Assembly: GCA_029260115.1 (NCBI GenBank)
Contig: JAJDDW010000109.1
Location: 1-64,000, forward strand
Source: Phycisphaerae bacterium
GTDB taxonomy: Bacteria > Planctomycetota > Phycisphaerae > UBA1845
Direction of reading: 5' to 3'
Length of the DNA stretch: 64,000 nt
The position numbers were made by a program, and so were the translations under genes. The notes under the pieces are model-generated. The model ran no database searches. It saw only the letters and a list, made by a program, of their open reading frames with translations, and was not told the origin of the DNA. Positions 1-8,378 of the stretch are shown here, piece after piece. Every line of letters begins with the position of its first letter. The first letter of the stretch is position 1.

Positions 1-48
1 CTTCCGCTTACCCTTGCTCTTCGATCCTATTCGTACGACACTACTCAT
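1..48 (-). CDS. N-terminal start of an unidentified protein, cut by the window edge
   Basis: Only the first 16 codons are inside the window (MSSVVRIGSKSKGKRK). The start is supported by a Shine-Dalgarno-like AAGGAGC a few bases upstream of the ATG on the minus strand. The peptide is basic and Ser/Lys-rich. Nothing can be said about function from this piece, and it could be spurious. Confidence 0.3.
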   Translation of the reverse strand, partial: MSSVVRIGSKSKGKRK

Positions 49-420
49 GACACGGCTCCTTGTTTGATGGAATTGTCGAAAATCCACCGTCAAATATGGG
101 GCCGTTCGTCTAAAATTTCAACTAAAAATAGCACACAACCCGTATTGCGCCAGGAAATCGCACTAGTGGTATGTCGATTATCGCGTTCAGTCGTGCGGCT
201 ATTGTTCAAAAATCTTTCGTAGAAAGTGCAGCGTCGTGGCCCGTCCGGCCCTGGCCCAGGAAGTCATGAAGGGGATGTACTTTGTGCAGGCGGCCAGCGT
301 CCCACTCTATCGACCATCGCTACGCTTGGGCGGCGCGAGCGACGGTCGACAGGGCCCCGAACCGCAGGCCTCTACGTTCCGGGATGCAAACTTTTTCGAA
401 AGAGACACAACGAACAAATT
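49..420. other. Region without a recognisable gene
   Basis: This stretch lies between the edge gene and the 3' end of the RND permease gene. Reading frames that cross it on the plus strand continue as antisense shadows into the permease gene and carry no recognisable motif. I see no convincing promoter or terminator. The third RND component (outer-membrane channel) is not here. Confidence 0.5.
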
Positions 421-3400
421 TCAAACGTCGTTCGTCCGACGCAATCGTTCCGAGACGGACTGCACTACTACATATAGCACGGGCACAAGGATGACGCCGA
501 GTACGAGGGCGCTGACCATCCCTCCGAAAACCACCGTGCCAAGCGAGCGACGGCTGGTGGCTCCCGCGCCCGTCGCTATGACTAGTGGCAGGACGCCAAG
601 TATGAACGAAAGCGAAGTCATCAGGATTGGACGGTACCGCAACCGCGCAGCTTCCACAGCCGCCGCACGAATGGTCGCGCCCTCGCTGTGGCGCTGCTGG
701 GCAAATTCGACAATCAGGATGGCGTTTTTGCTCGATAACGCAATCAGCAATACCAAACCGATCTGTGCATAAGTATTGTTATCGATCGGTGTCAGCCACA
801 ATGACACGCTGGCACCAACAATCGCTAGTGGCACTGACAAAATGACGACCAGCGGCATGGACCAGCTCTCATACTGTGCGGCCAGGACAAGATAGACGAA
901 TACCAGCGCCGCAGCGAAAATGTAAATCGCTTGCCCGCCCACGCGCTTTTCCTGAAACGACATTCCGGTCCATTCGTAGCCCACGGAATTTGGAAACGCA
1001 TCCACAATCGCCTCCAAGCGCCCCATCGCCTTACCGGTACTGTGTCCGGTCGCATTTTGTCCCATGACCATAATGGCAGGGTACAGGTTGTATCGTACGA
1101 TCCGCTGTGGCCCGGAAGTCTCGGCGACATCAACGAGCGTGGCCAACGGGATCATGTTACCAGCAGCGCTACGAACTTTCAGCAAACTGATGTCATCCGG
1201 TTGATCTCGAAACTCGTGATCAGCCTGGACGCGGACGGAGTATACGCGCCCAAAGCGACTAAAATCGTTGACATAAACCGAGCCAAGTTGTGTCTGCAAT
1301 GTCTGCGAGATCTCAGTGATCGGTACGCCAAGTTTCTTGGCCTCCGTGCGATTAATATCTACGAATAACCGCGGCGTGTCCGCGCGGAAGGTAGTGAAAG
1401 CCTGGACGACTTCGGAAGTTGCGTTGGCCTGTTGAAGCAGGTCTCCAGCGAATGCCTCCAGCGCGTTAATGCCGATATCGCGACGGTCCTGCAACAGCAG
1501 TTCGAAGCCGCCCGTTACGCCCAGTCCGCGGATGGCCGGAAGTCCAAATGCTAGAATCTCTGCTTCCTGAATCTCGCTGGCTTGCCTTGCGAATCGTCCG
1601 ATCACGGCGCGGAGTGATTGTGCTGGTGTTGTCCGCCGATCCCATGGTTCGAGCGACGCGAAGGCCGTTGCTTTGTTGGATGCGTTCGCCGAATCGATAA
1701 ACGAATAGCCGCCGACCATGACGTAGTTTCTGATTTCGGGGATGCCGCCAAGCATCTCGTTCACACGTTCAGCTACCGCCGTCGTGCGTTCGAGTGACGC
1801 GCCCTCGGGAAGCTGGATGTTTACCAGCATGAAACCTTGGTCCTCGTTCGGGATGAACGCCGTAGGCTCAGAACGCAATAGATAAGCGGCTGATCCCGTC
1901 AACGCAATGAAGAGGGCAATCATGATTGGCGCCCTGCGGACCGCGCCGCCAACAGTCACGCTATACCAGCCGCGAATCCAATCGAATGTGGTGTTGAACA
2001 TGCGAAACGGCAGTGCTCGCCTGCCGGGTGATTGGCGCAACAACACGCCGCATAGCGCCGGACTGAGTGTCAACGCATTAATCGACGAAAAGATCGTCGC
2101 CGCGGAAATGGTTAGAGCAAACTGTCGATAGAGTCTCCCGGTGATTCCGCCGAGCATGGCAGTCGGCACGAATACGGCCAGCAGCACAAGCGTCGTTGCG
2201 ATCACAGGCCCGGTGACTTGCAGCATCGACTTAACCGCGGCGTCCTTCGATGAAAGCGCTTCGTCGTCGATGATGCGCATCGTATTCTCGACGACCACGA
2301 TGGCGTCGTCCACCACAATGCCGATCACAAGCACCAGCCCAAAAAGTGTTAGCGTGTTGATAGAGTACCCGAGCGCAAACATGACTGCGAATGTGCCAAT
2401 GAGCGAGACCGGAATCGTTACTGCTGGCACAAGCGACGCCCGAAAGTCCTGCAGGAAGATGTACACGACTAGGAAAACCAACATGCCCGCGATGAGCAGC
2501 GTCTTGATGACCTCGCCGATCGAGGCCGAGATGAAAAGCGTCGCGTCGTACATTACACGATACTCGAGTCCGGTCGGAAAGCTCTGCGACAGCTTCTCCA
2601 TTTCAGCCTTGACGCCGTCGGCGACCTGCAGCGCATTTGAGCCGGGAAGCTGGAAGATGCCTAACGCGACGGAGGAATCACCGTTGAGTTGGGCGTATGA
2701 CTCATAATTCTCCGCGCCCAATTCCACGCGTGCCACGTCCATGACACGAACCAACTCGCCAGCCTCGCTTCCCTTGATGACGATTTGCTCGAATTGCTCG
2801 GCTTCTTGCAGGCGACCGAGTGCACTCACCGTGTATTGGATTTTTTGTCCCGCAGGACTTGGTGCCATGCCGATGCGGCCAGCGGGGATCTGCGCATTCT
2901 GCTCGCGGATTGCCGTGATCACGTCGCCTGGCGTCAGATCACGCGAGGCGAGCTGATTAGGATCAAGCCAAATGCGCATCCCAAAATCACGCCCGCCGAG
3001 GATACTGACTGATCCCACGCCGTCCACGCGGCTGAGCACGTCCTTGATGTGAATCGAAGCGTAGTTGCTGAGGTATACTGGGTCGTTTTGCCCGTCGGTG
3101 GAGACTAGGCTCAGCACGAGCATCATGTCGGTGGATTGCTTCGTGACAGAGATTCCTTCGCGAACGACTTCCTCCGGCAACGACGGCTCGGCCAGTGCAG
3201 CGCGGTTTTGTACCAGCATTTGGGCCACGTCTAGGTCTGTTCCGACGTCAAAGGTCACCGTCAACCGCATGGAACCATCGTCCGACGACTGTGAAGACAT
3301 GTACAACATGTCCTCCACGCCGTTGACCTGCTCCTCAATCGGGAATGCAACCGTGTCGGCGACGATTTGGGCGTTGGCCCCGGGATAAATGGCAGAGATA

Positions 3401-3534
3401 ATGATCGTCGGCGGCACGACGTCCGGCAGGTTTTCTACCGGGAGAAACGGAATGCTCACGCCCCCCACGAACACGATGAGCATCGAGAGCACGCTCGCGA
3501 AGATGGGGCGAAAGATGAAAAAACGACTGAACAT
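421..3534 (-). CDS. RND efflux permease (HAE1/AcrB-MexB type)
   Basis: Inner-membrane proton-driven multidrug or organic-solute exporter of the resistance-nodulation-division superfamily. At 1037 residues it has the usual family length. It shows the N-terminal first membrane segment, a large periplasmic loop with the family motif around PGANAQIVADTVAFPIEEQV, and the TM4 proton-relay pair in GIVVDDAIVVVEN. The matching Lys in TM10 (IALSSKNAILIVEFA) is also present, so it looks complete and active. The adaptor gene lies 7 bp upstream on the same strand, so the two form an operon. No outer-membrane factor gene is in the window, so TolC-type function must come from elsewhere. The substrate cannot be told from sequence. 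Confidence 0.95.
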   Translation of the reverse strand: MFSRFFIFRPIFASVLSMLIVFVGGVSIPFLPVENLPDVVPPTIIISAIYPGANAQIVADTVAFPIEEQVNGVEDMLYMSSQSSDDGSMRLTVTFDVGTDLDVAQMLVQNRAALAEPSLPEEVVREGISVTKQSTDMMLVLSLVSTDGQNDPVYLSNYASIHIKDVLSRVDGVGSVSILGGRDFGMRIWLDPNQLASRDLTPGDVITAIREQNAQIPAGRIGMAPSPAGQKIQYTVSALGRLQEAEQFEQIVIKGSEAGELVRVMDVARVELGAENYESYAQLNGDSSVALGIFQLPGSNALQVADGVKAEMEKLSQSFPTGLEYRVMYDATLFISASIGEVIKTLLIAGMLVFLVVYIFLQDFRASLVPAVTIPVSLIGTFAVMFALGYSINTLTLFGLVLVIGIVVDDAIVVVENTMRIIDDEALSSKDAAVKSMLQVTGPVIATTLVLLAVFVPTAMLGGITGRLYRQFALTISAATIFSSINALTLSPALCGVLLRQSPGRRALPFRMFNTTFDWIRGWYSVTVGGAVRRAPIMIALFIALTGSAAYLLRSEPTAFIPNEDQGFMLVNIQLPEGASLERTTAVAERVNEMLGGIPEIRNYVMVGGYSFIDSANASNKATAFASLEPWDRRTTPAQSLRAVIGRFARQASEIQEAEILAFGLPAIRGLGVTGGFELLLQDRRDIGINALEAFAGDLLQQANATSEVVQAFTTFRADTPRLFVDINRTEAKKLGVPITEISQTLQTQLGSVYVNDFSRFGRVYSVRVQADHEFRDQPDDISLLKVRSAAGNMIPLATLVDVAETSGPQRIVRYNLYPAIMVMGQNATGHSTGKAMGRLEAIVDAFPNSVGYEWTGMSFQEKRVGGQAIYIFAAALVFVYLVLAAQYESWSMPLVVILSVPLAIVGASVSLWLTPIDNNTYAQIGLVLLIALSSKNAILIVEFAQQRHSEGATIRAAAVEAARLRYRPILMTSLSFILGVLPLVIATGAGATSRRSLGTVVFGGMVSALVLGVILVPVLYVVVQSVSERLRRTNDV

Positions 3535-3541
3535 GTGCCCC

Positions 3542-4777
3542 CTATGGCTTAACGGCCGTCGTGGGCTGCGGCGTCGCGGCAGCCCTCACCAGTTCAGGTT
3601 TGACGGGCATGCCCGGCCTGGCACGTTGTAACCCGCGAATGATCACCCGATCGTTTTCAATGAGTCCAGACTTAACGACGCGCAGGCCATCGTACACGGT
3701 ACCTAGTGATACTGTTCGCCGCTCGGCTGTGTCCTTGTCGTTCACGACGATGACATAGTGGCTGTTCAGGTCGATGCCGATGGCCTCCAACGGGACCAGC
3801 ATGGCCTGTTCCTTCACCTTGAACGGGACGCGAACACGGGCAAATAGTCCGGGGAATAGAATGTAGTCCTCATTGCGAAATACCGCCCGCACGCGGATGG
3901 TGCCGGTGCGTGGATTCACGCTGTTATCCACATAGTTGATGCGGCCTTCGAACGGGAAGTCAGTTTGATTCGTCAATCCCAAGAGCGCGATAGCGTCCGG
4001 AGGTTCTCCTCGGTTGATCGCTTCACGGCGCCGATCCGTGTAATCGAGGAATACCTTTTCGCTGGCGTCGAAATAAACGTAGATGGGATCCAGCTTAGCA
4101 ACGGTAGTGAGCAAAGTGTTTTCGCCCGCCCCGACCAGGTTGCCGACATCAACGAAGGGACGACTGACGCGACCGCTGATCGGCGACTTGACCTCGGTGT
4201 AAGCCAGATTCAGACGTGCGTCATCGACGGCTGCTTCCGCCGCGCGAACCGCAGCCTCGGTGATCGCGATGGCCGTATCGACATCGATCTGTTCCTCCTC
4301 ATTCGCCGAGCCCTGGGCAGTTAGTTGATCGATCTTATGCTTCTCCCACTTGGCACGCGTATATTCGGCTTCGCGGCGGTTGAGTTCTGCCTGAGCCTTT
4401 TCGATTGCAATGCGGTACGGCTTCTGCTCGATGACAAAGAGGACGTCGCCGGCCTTAACCATCGAGCTGGCAACAAAACGCACTTCTTCGAGAAACCCAC
4501 GCACCCGCGCGCGGATCTCGACTGACTCAATGGCTTCCGTGTGACCGCTGAAGTCGTTAAAGGATTGCACATCACGTCGCACGGGCACGGCAACTGTCAC
4601 CGTCGGCGGAATCGCTGCGGGCGATACAGTCTCTTCACGGCAACCCAATAGCGTGATCAACCCAATCGTGGGGAAGAGTATGAATTGTGGCAATCGAAGA
4701 CGCGCGCTGAAGCTTGTCGACCGTTTATAGCCGATGCGTGTCACCGACTGCATTTCCATTCCTGGTCGGCCTATCAT
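3542..4777 (-). CDS. RND periplasmic adaptor (membrane fusion protein, AcrA/MexA type)
   Basis: Membrane fusion protein that bridges the RND permease to an outer-membrane channel. It is 411 residues. A basic N-terminus and hydrophobic stretch end in a lipobox-like LLGC (Cys about residue 46), so it is probably a lipoprotein. The lipoyl/barrel-sandwich half-motif (SVEIRARVRGFLEEV) precedes an alpha-helical hairpin, then the returning half (YTEVKSPISGRVS), and a beta-barrel region with PGLFARVRVPF. First gene of the two-gene efflux operon, 7 bp before the permease gene. The start could be an internal Met at residue 7 or 9, which would shorten an unusually long signal region. Confidence 0.93.
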   Translation of the reverse strand: MIGRPGMEMQSVTRIGYKRSTSFSARLRLPQFILFPTIGLITLLGCREETVSPAAIPPTVTVAVPVRRDVQSFNDFSGHTEAIESVEIRARVRGFLEEVRFVASSMVKAGDVLFVIEQKPYRIAIEKAQAELNRREAEYTRAKWEKHKIDQLTAQGSANEEEQIDVDTAIAITEAAVRAAEAAVDDARLNLAYTEVKSPISGRVSRPFVDVGNLVGAGENTLLTTVAKLDPIYVYFDASEKVFLDYTDRRREAINRGEPPDAIALLGLTNQTDFPFEGRINYVDNSVNPRTGTIRVRAVFRNEDYILFPGLFARVRVPFKVKEQAMLVPLEAIGIDLNSHYVIVVNDKDTAERRTVSLGTVYDGLRVVKSGLIENDRVIIRGLQRARPGMPVKPELVRAAATPQPTTAVKP

Positions 4778-4808
4778 TTGAGCATATTGACTGGACTAGG
4801 GCCATAGG

Positions 4809-5252
4809 TCAATTAGCAGCCGATGCCGGCAAGAAGTAAACGAAATTAATTACCGACCAGACGATGATCGCCCCGGTGGGACGGTTTCTGATCAGGCTCT
4901 CTGCAGGCCAGTTGTTCGTGTAACTGATGTCCGTACCCGGCCGGTTGGTAGCGCAGGCCCAAGACGTTCAGAAGAAGAAGGCGTTCATCGTATGCTGCCG
5001 CTCCGCCGACTTGATGCTGTTAGTGGGGATCGCGTATGCCTCACGCAGTTTGTCGAGCTGAGGATCCTCACCAAATAACGCGGTGTAGTGCGTGCCAACA
5101 TTGCGAACGGCCTCTGCTCGAATCGGTGAAACGAGTACTTCGCACGTGACTATGGCGTTGAGGCTCAGCGCCTGGTCACGGAACTCAACGATGTGGCGGG
5201 CATCGATGCATGCGTGGATGACATCCACGTAAAACAGTCCGTCCCCCAACAT
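4809..5252 (-). pseudogene. Relic of quinol-type nitric oxide reductase (NorB/NorZ), N-terminal part
   Basis: The reading frame from 5252 contains LREAYAIPTNSIKSAERQHT and ends in NAFFF followed by TGA (4968-4970). Reading on in the same frame gives TSWACATNRPGTDISYTNNW, then NRPTGAIIVWSV, which I recognise as the conserved segment of quinol-dependent NO reductases after the periplasmic domain. The TGA sits where the family has a conserved Trp (FFFWTAW), so it is a Trp nonsense change. Near 4820 the frame slips again: LAGIG-like coding continues one base over. The 12-TM catalytic heme-copper part is missing. I see only anonymous sequence between 5253 and 5552. Confidence 0.75.
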
Positions 5253-5552
5253 GAATGTACCAAGATCCGGGACGTGTCGCTCCCCGTCTTATGAGTTTGG
5301 CGCAGGGGGACTTGGTGCGTACAAGGCTGGCTTTGGCAGGAGCCCGCGTGTACACTGACCTGTGTAGCTACTGATGTCGTACGCGACTGGATGTCGTTTC
5401 GCTCTGGTTTTCTGTGCCGATGGACGGCAGCCATCGGCGAAAAGCATTACAACATCCTGGCCGCCGTGCCCGCCGAAGTCATGTTGTTTGACTTAGCCTT
5501 ACCTTAGCGGGCCAAGTCGCCTACTTTTTTCATCAACCACAAGGAGAAAACC

Positions 5553-5987
5553 ATGAATTCAAAACGAGAATACGTTACCTCAGCAGGCTTGCTGCTGCTC
5601 CGAGTTGGCATTGGATGCCTGCTGCTGGTTCACGGCATCGCGAAGGTTCAAGGGTTCAGCGAAATGTCCGCAGCATTTCCTGATCCGATTGGATTGGGGA
5701 GCAAGCTTAGCCTGATCATGGCCATTGGTGCGGAAGTTGGTTGCTCGCTCCTTTTAATCGTTGGAGTCGCGTCCCGTCTGGCGGCAATTCCATTGGCAAT
5801 CACGATGCTCGTCGCGTTGTTCATTGTTCACAGTGAAGATCCGTGGAAAGTGAAAGAACTCGCCGCCGTGTATCTTCTCGTGTTTGTCACGCTGCTGCTG
5901 ACCGGTCCAGGCTGTTTTTCGCTGGACCATTTGTGGCGGACTAAGTCCAGCAACGGCGAAAGCAGTGGCGTTGAGCGCAACCAATGA
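5553..5987 (+). CDS. DoxX family membrane protein
   Basis: Small integral membrane protein of the DoxX/DoxD superfamily, 144 residues, with four hydrophobic segments. The family signature is visible as LLLRVGIGCLLLVHGIAKVQ followed by GLGSKLSLIMAIGAEVGCSL. Family members are linked to redox balance and respiratory or thiol stress, but the exact reaction here is unknown. A clear ribosome binding site (AAGGAG) lies just upstream of the ATG. The stop codon overlaps the start of the next reading frame as ATGA, so the truncated VOC gene was translationally coupled to it. Confidence 0.9.
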   Translation: MNSKREYVTSAGLLLLRVGIGCLLLVHGIAKVQGFSEMSAAFPDPIGLGSKLSLIMAIGAEVGCSLLLIVGVASRLAAIPLAITMLVALFIVHSEDPWKVKELAAVYLLVFVTLLLTGPGCFSLDHLWRTKSSNGESSGVERNQ

Positions 5988-6265
5988 CTTCTCATGAAAC
6001 TAGACGTGCCATTGATCCAAATGTTCGCCTCGGCCACGTGCATTTGAAGGTCGCCGATTTGGAACGGGCGTTGCGATTTTACCGCGACGTGCTGGGCTTT
6101 GAACTCACCCAGCGATACGGCAGTCCGGCTGCGTTTGCCCGGTTGCCCAGCTGCCCCGGTAGCAGTGCTTCCCAATACCGCGATCGCAGGCGCGGCAGCC
6201 TATCTGTTGTTGCAAGCGGTCGGCTTGACGCAACCTCAGGCTGCGGCGGTGGGCATGGACTCTAA
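5984..6265 (+). pseudogene. Truncated VOC-family (glyoxalase-like) protein
   Basis: The first 45 residues are a good vicinal-oxygen-chelate start: VRLGHVHLKVADLERALRFY, then RDVLGFELTQRYGS, with a metal-ligand His in GHVHLKV. After about codon 45 similarity stops and the frame becomes low-complexity (LPSCPGSSASQYRDRRRG). The rest of the metal site and the second beta-alpha-beta-beta-beta module are missing, so it cannot form a full VOC fold. The start overlaps the DoxX stop (ATGA), as expected for an operon partner. I read it as a gene broken by a deletion or insertion at about 6120. A short active fragment is unlikely. Confidence 0.7.
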
Positions 6266-6365
6266 CTCCCGACGCGTTAATTAAGGCTCCCCGACTCCTC
6301 GGCGGCAACCGCTAAGTCATCGGGTGTACACGCCGGGATCCTCGTCTACACTGTGTACAGTCTAG

Positions 6366-6512
6366 GCCAACGACCGGACACAGATCGCCGATGCGGTGAA
6401 CGTCACGGTCAGCACGCTCGACGAAGCCCCGCGCGGCTACGCCGACTTCGACGATAGCGTCGCTAAGAAGTTAGTCATCGATCCTTACGGTGTCCTGAAG
6501 GACGCCAGATAG
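6366..6512 (+). pseudogene. C-terminal relic of a zinc alcohol/formaldehyde dehydrogenase
   Basis: An open frame of 48 codons with no start of its own reads ANDRTQIADAVNVTVSTLDE, then APRGYADFDDSVAKKLVIDP, and ends in GVLKDAR plus stop. This is the C-terminal tail typical of FdhA-like (glutathione-independent) zinc dehydrogenases, in which a GYADFD-type motif precedes a VIDP-type end. Everything upstream, including zinc ligands and the Rossmann fold, is absent. It sits between two other damaged genes, which supports a decayed gene block. Confidence 0.65.
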
Positions 6513-6524
6513 AAACTCGCAACA

Positions 6525-6917
6525 ATGGACATCGTTTTCAAGTGGATGTTGAACGCAGGCTGGACCGAACACTCGGCCCACAGCGTCCTTCTTTTGCTCA
6601 TGGTTCTGTTCAAGAGCATACACGTCGGGAGCTGTCGCTCCGAGACCAAGTCGGCCTTGAAGCCATCTCCATTTCGCATTCTGATTCTCCTCTCTGGCGC
6701 GATCGGCGCGCTTGTCGTCCATCGCGCCATGATGAATCTCCCCATCGGGTATGCTATTCTGGGCGCCGAGCCGGTCGGTCCCGGCACTTGGTTCAATCTG
6801 AGTGCCTTCGCGCTCGTGTTCTTCGCCATTGACCAACTCCACAATAGGGCATGGTGGCTTAGGAGGCGCTTTCGGCCTTGGATGGCGCCGAAACTAGACT
6901 CGCAGGTGTCTCCATGA
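6525..6917 (+). CDS. Small hypothetical membrane protein
   Basis: 130 residues, family not recognised. There are three hydrophobic stretches (roughly residues 18-35, 50-68 and 85-105), separated by a Lys/Ser-rich loop and followed by an Arg/Trp-rich basic tail (WWLRRRFRPW). The 3' end overlaps the likely nhaA start by 4 bp, which suggests co-transcription and possible translational coupling. No strong ribosome binding site is visible before the ATG. It could be an auxiliary of the antiporter or an unrelated relic. Confidence 0.5.
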   Translation: MDIVFKWMLNAGWTEHSAHSVLLLLMVLFKSIHVGSCRSETKSALKPSPFRILILLSGAIGALVVHRAMMNLPIGYAILGAEPVGPGTWFNLSAFALVFFAIDQLHNRAWWLRRRFRPWMAPKLDSQVSP

Positions 6918-8263
6918 AAGAACTACCTCAGGATACCAAGCGAGTAAGCCGGGTCCTTCGGGATCCGATCCCGATTGTTCCGATCCAGAGGCTCACCCGT
7001 CCGTTCGTACGGTTCTTGCATGTTGAGTCGGCGAGCGGCGTAGTACTCGTCGCCTGCACGGCAATTGCGATCATCCTCGCGAACTCACGCTGGGCCGATC
7101 CGTTTCGCGCGTTCTGGGACCAGTCGGCCCGCATCGGCATAGGAAGCTACGCTCTCGACTACCCCCTATGGTACTGGGTAAACGATGGACTGATGACGAT
7201 CTTCTTCTTCGTCATCGGGTTGGAGATCAAGCGTGAAGTTACGAGTGGCGAGCTGCGCGATCGCCGTAAGCTCGCGCTTCCGGTCATCGCCGCGATCGGC
7301 GGCGCCCTCGTACCCGCGGCGATCTACGCGGCACTTCAATGGGGTGCGACCGGCCAGCGTGGATGGGCTATCCCGATGGCCACGGACATCGCATTTGTCG
7401 TCGGCTGTCTCGCGCTGTTGGGGAAACGCGTGCCCGCCGGGTTGAAGATCTTTGTCCTGACGCTAGCGATTGTTGATGACATTCTTGCCGTTTCGGTCAT
7501 CGCGGTCTTTTACAGCGAGTCGATTACGCTGGGGTGGGTGCTGGCCGCCGCAGCGGGTTTCGGGTTGACGGCGATGCTTAATCGGCTCGGTGTTCGTACG
7601 GTTGCCGTGTATGTGCTCGTTGGTGCCGGCATCTGGTTTTGCACGCTCAAGTCCGGCGTTCACCCGACGATCGCTGGCGTCTTGCTGGGCCTTCTGACGC
7701 CGGCGAGCGCATGGCTCGGGTCCAACTGTCTGCTCGAGGCTATAGATGGCGCGGCAATCACGTTGCAGCATGGAGCGAAGCCTGAGCAGTCTGCGCTACT
7801 CCGTCAGATAAGGCTGGCAAGCCGTGAGACCGTCTCTCCGCTGGAGCGCCTGGAGGTCGCGCTGCATCCGTGGGTTGGATTCGCAATCATCCCCATATTC
7901 GCGTTGGCCAACGCTGGCGTTCCGATTGCGGTCGATGCCGTCGTTGACCCGGTCGCGATCGCCGTGGCAGCCGGGCTCGTGATCGGCAAACCGGTCGGCA
8001 TCGTTGCCCTTGCTTGGCTCACCATTCGATTGAATTGGGGCGCTTTGCCCGCAGGCGTATCCTGGTCAGCGCTCGTGGGCGCCGGTTGCCTCGCTGGCAT
8101 TGGGTTCACCATGTCGCTGTTCGTGGCTTCGCTCGGTCTCGAAGGGGACGCACTACTGGCTGCCAAGTCCGGAATTCTGACCGGATCCGCGATCAGTGGG
8201 GTACTTGGCCTTGTCATCCTCATTCGCGTACTGCGGCCGTATGCGCCAGCGGGGTCGCAATGA
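6914..8263 (+). CDS. nhaA: Na+/H+ antiporter NhaA
   Basis: Electrogenic sodium/proton exchanger of the inner membrane, used for pH and Na+ homeostasis. The core motifs are intact: ATDIAFVVGCLALLGKRVP, containing the TM4 Asp, and LTLAIVDDILAVSVIA, containing the paired TM5 Asp residues of the ion site. GIGFTMSLFVASLGL marks the C-terminal half. About 449 residues from the ATG at 6914; an in-frame ATG 36 bp upstream is also possible. It stands just before a second cation/proton antiporter, so this part of the window looks devoted to cation and pH stress. Confidence 0.95.
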   Translation: MKELPQDTKRVSRVLRDPIPIVPIQRLTRPFVRFLHVESASGVVLVACTAIAIILANSRWADPFRAFWDQSARIGIGSYALDYPLWYWVNDGLMTIFFFVIGLEIKREVTSGELRDRRKLALPVIAAIGGALVPAAIYAALQWGATGQRGWAIPMATDIAFVVGCLALLGKRVPAGLKIFVLTLAIVDDILAVSVIAVFYSESITLGWVLAAAAGFGLTAMLNRLGVRTVAVYVLVGAGIWFCTLKSGVHPTIAGVLLGLLTPASAWLGSNCLLEAIDGAAITLQHGAKPEQSALLRQIRLASRETVSPLERLEVALHPWVGFAIIPIFALANAGVPIAVDAVVDPVAIAVAAGLVIGKPVGIVALAWLTIRLNWGALPAGVSWSALVGAGCLAGIGFTMSLFVASLGLEGDALLAAKSGILTGSAISGVLGLVILIRVLRPYAPAGSQ

Positions 8264-8378
8264 CGACTCTAACCCTGTTTGGCATTGGTCTGTGCTTCCA
8301 GTCATCGTTCGAAGTCACTGACGCTTTGGTTTCTTACATTCAGCCAACTATGCAAAAAAGGAAACGCGGATACGTGCC

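Noticed and set aside
226-845. Several overlapping plus-strand frames over the 3' end of the RND permease gene
   Set aside because: They lie antisense to a strongly supported permease gene, have no ribosome binding sites and no domain motifs.
2141-2707. 188-codon plus-strand frame
   Set aside because: It is a Ser/Thr-rich antisense shadow of the RND permease gene.
4968-4970. TGA in the NO-reductase relic as selenocysteine
   Set aside because: The family residue here is Trp, not Cys, and there is a further frame slip and missing catalytic part.
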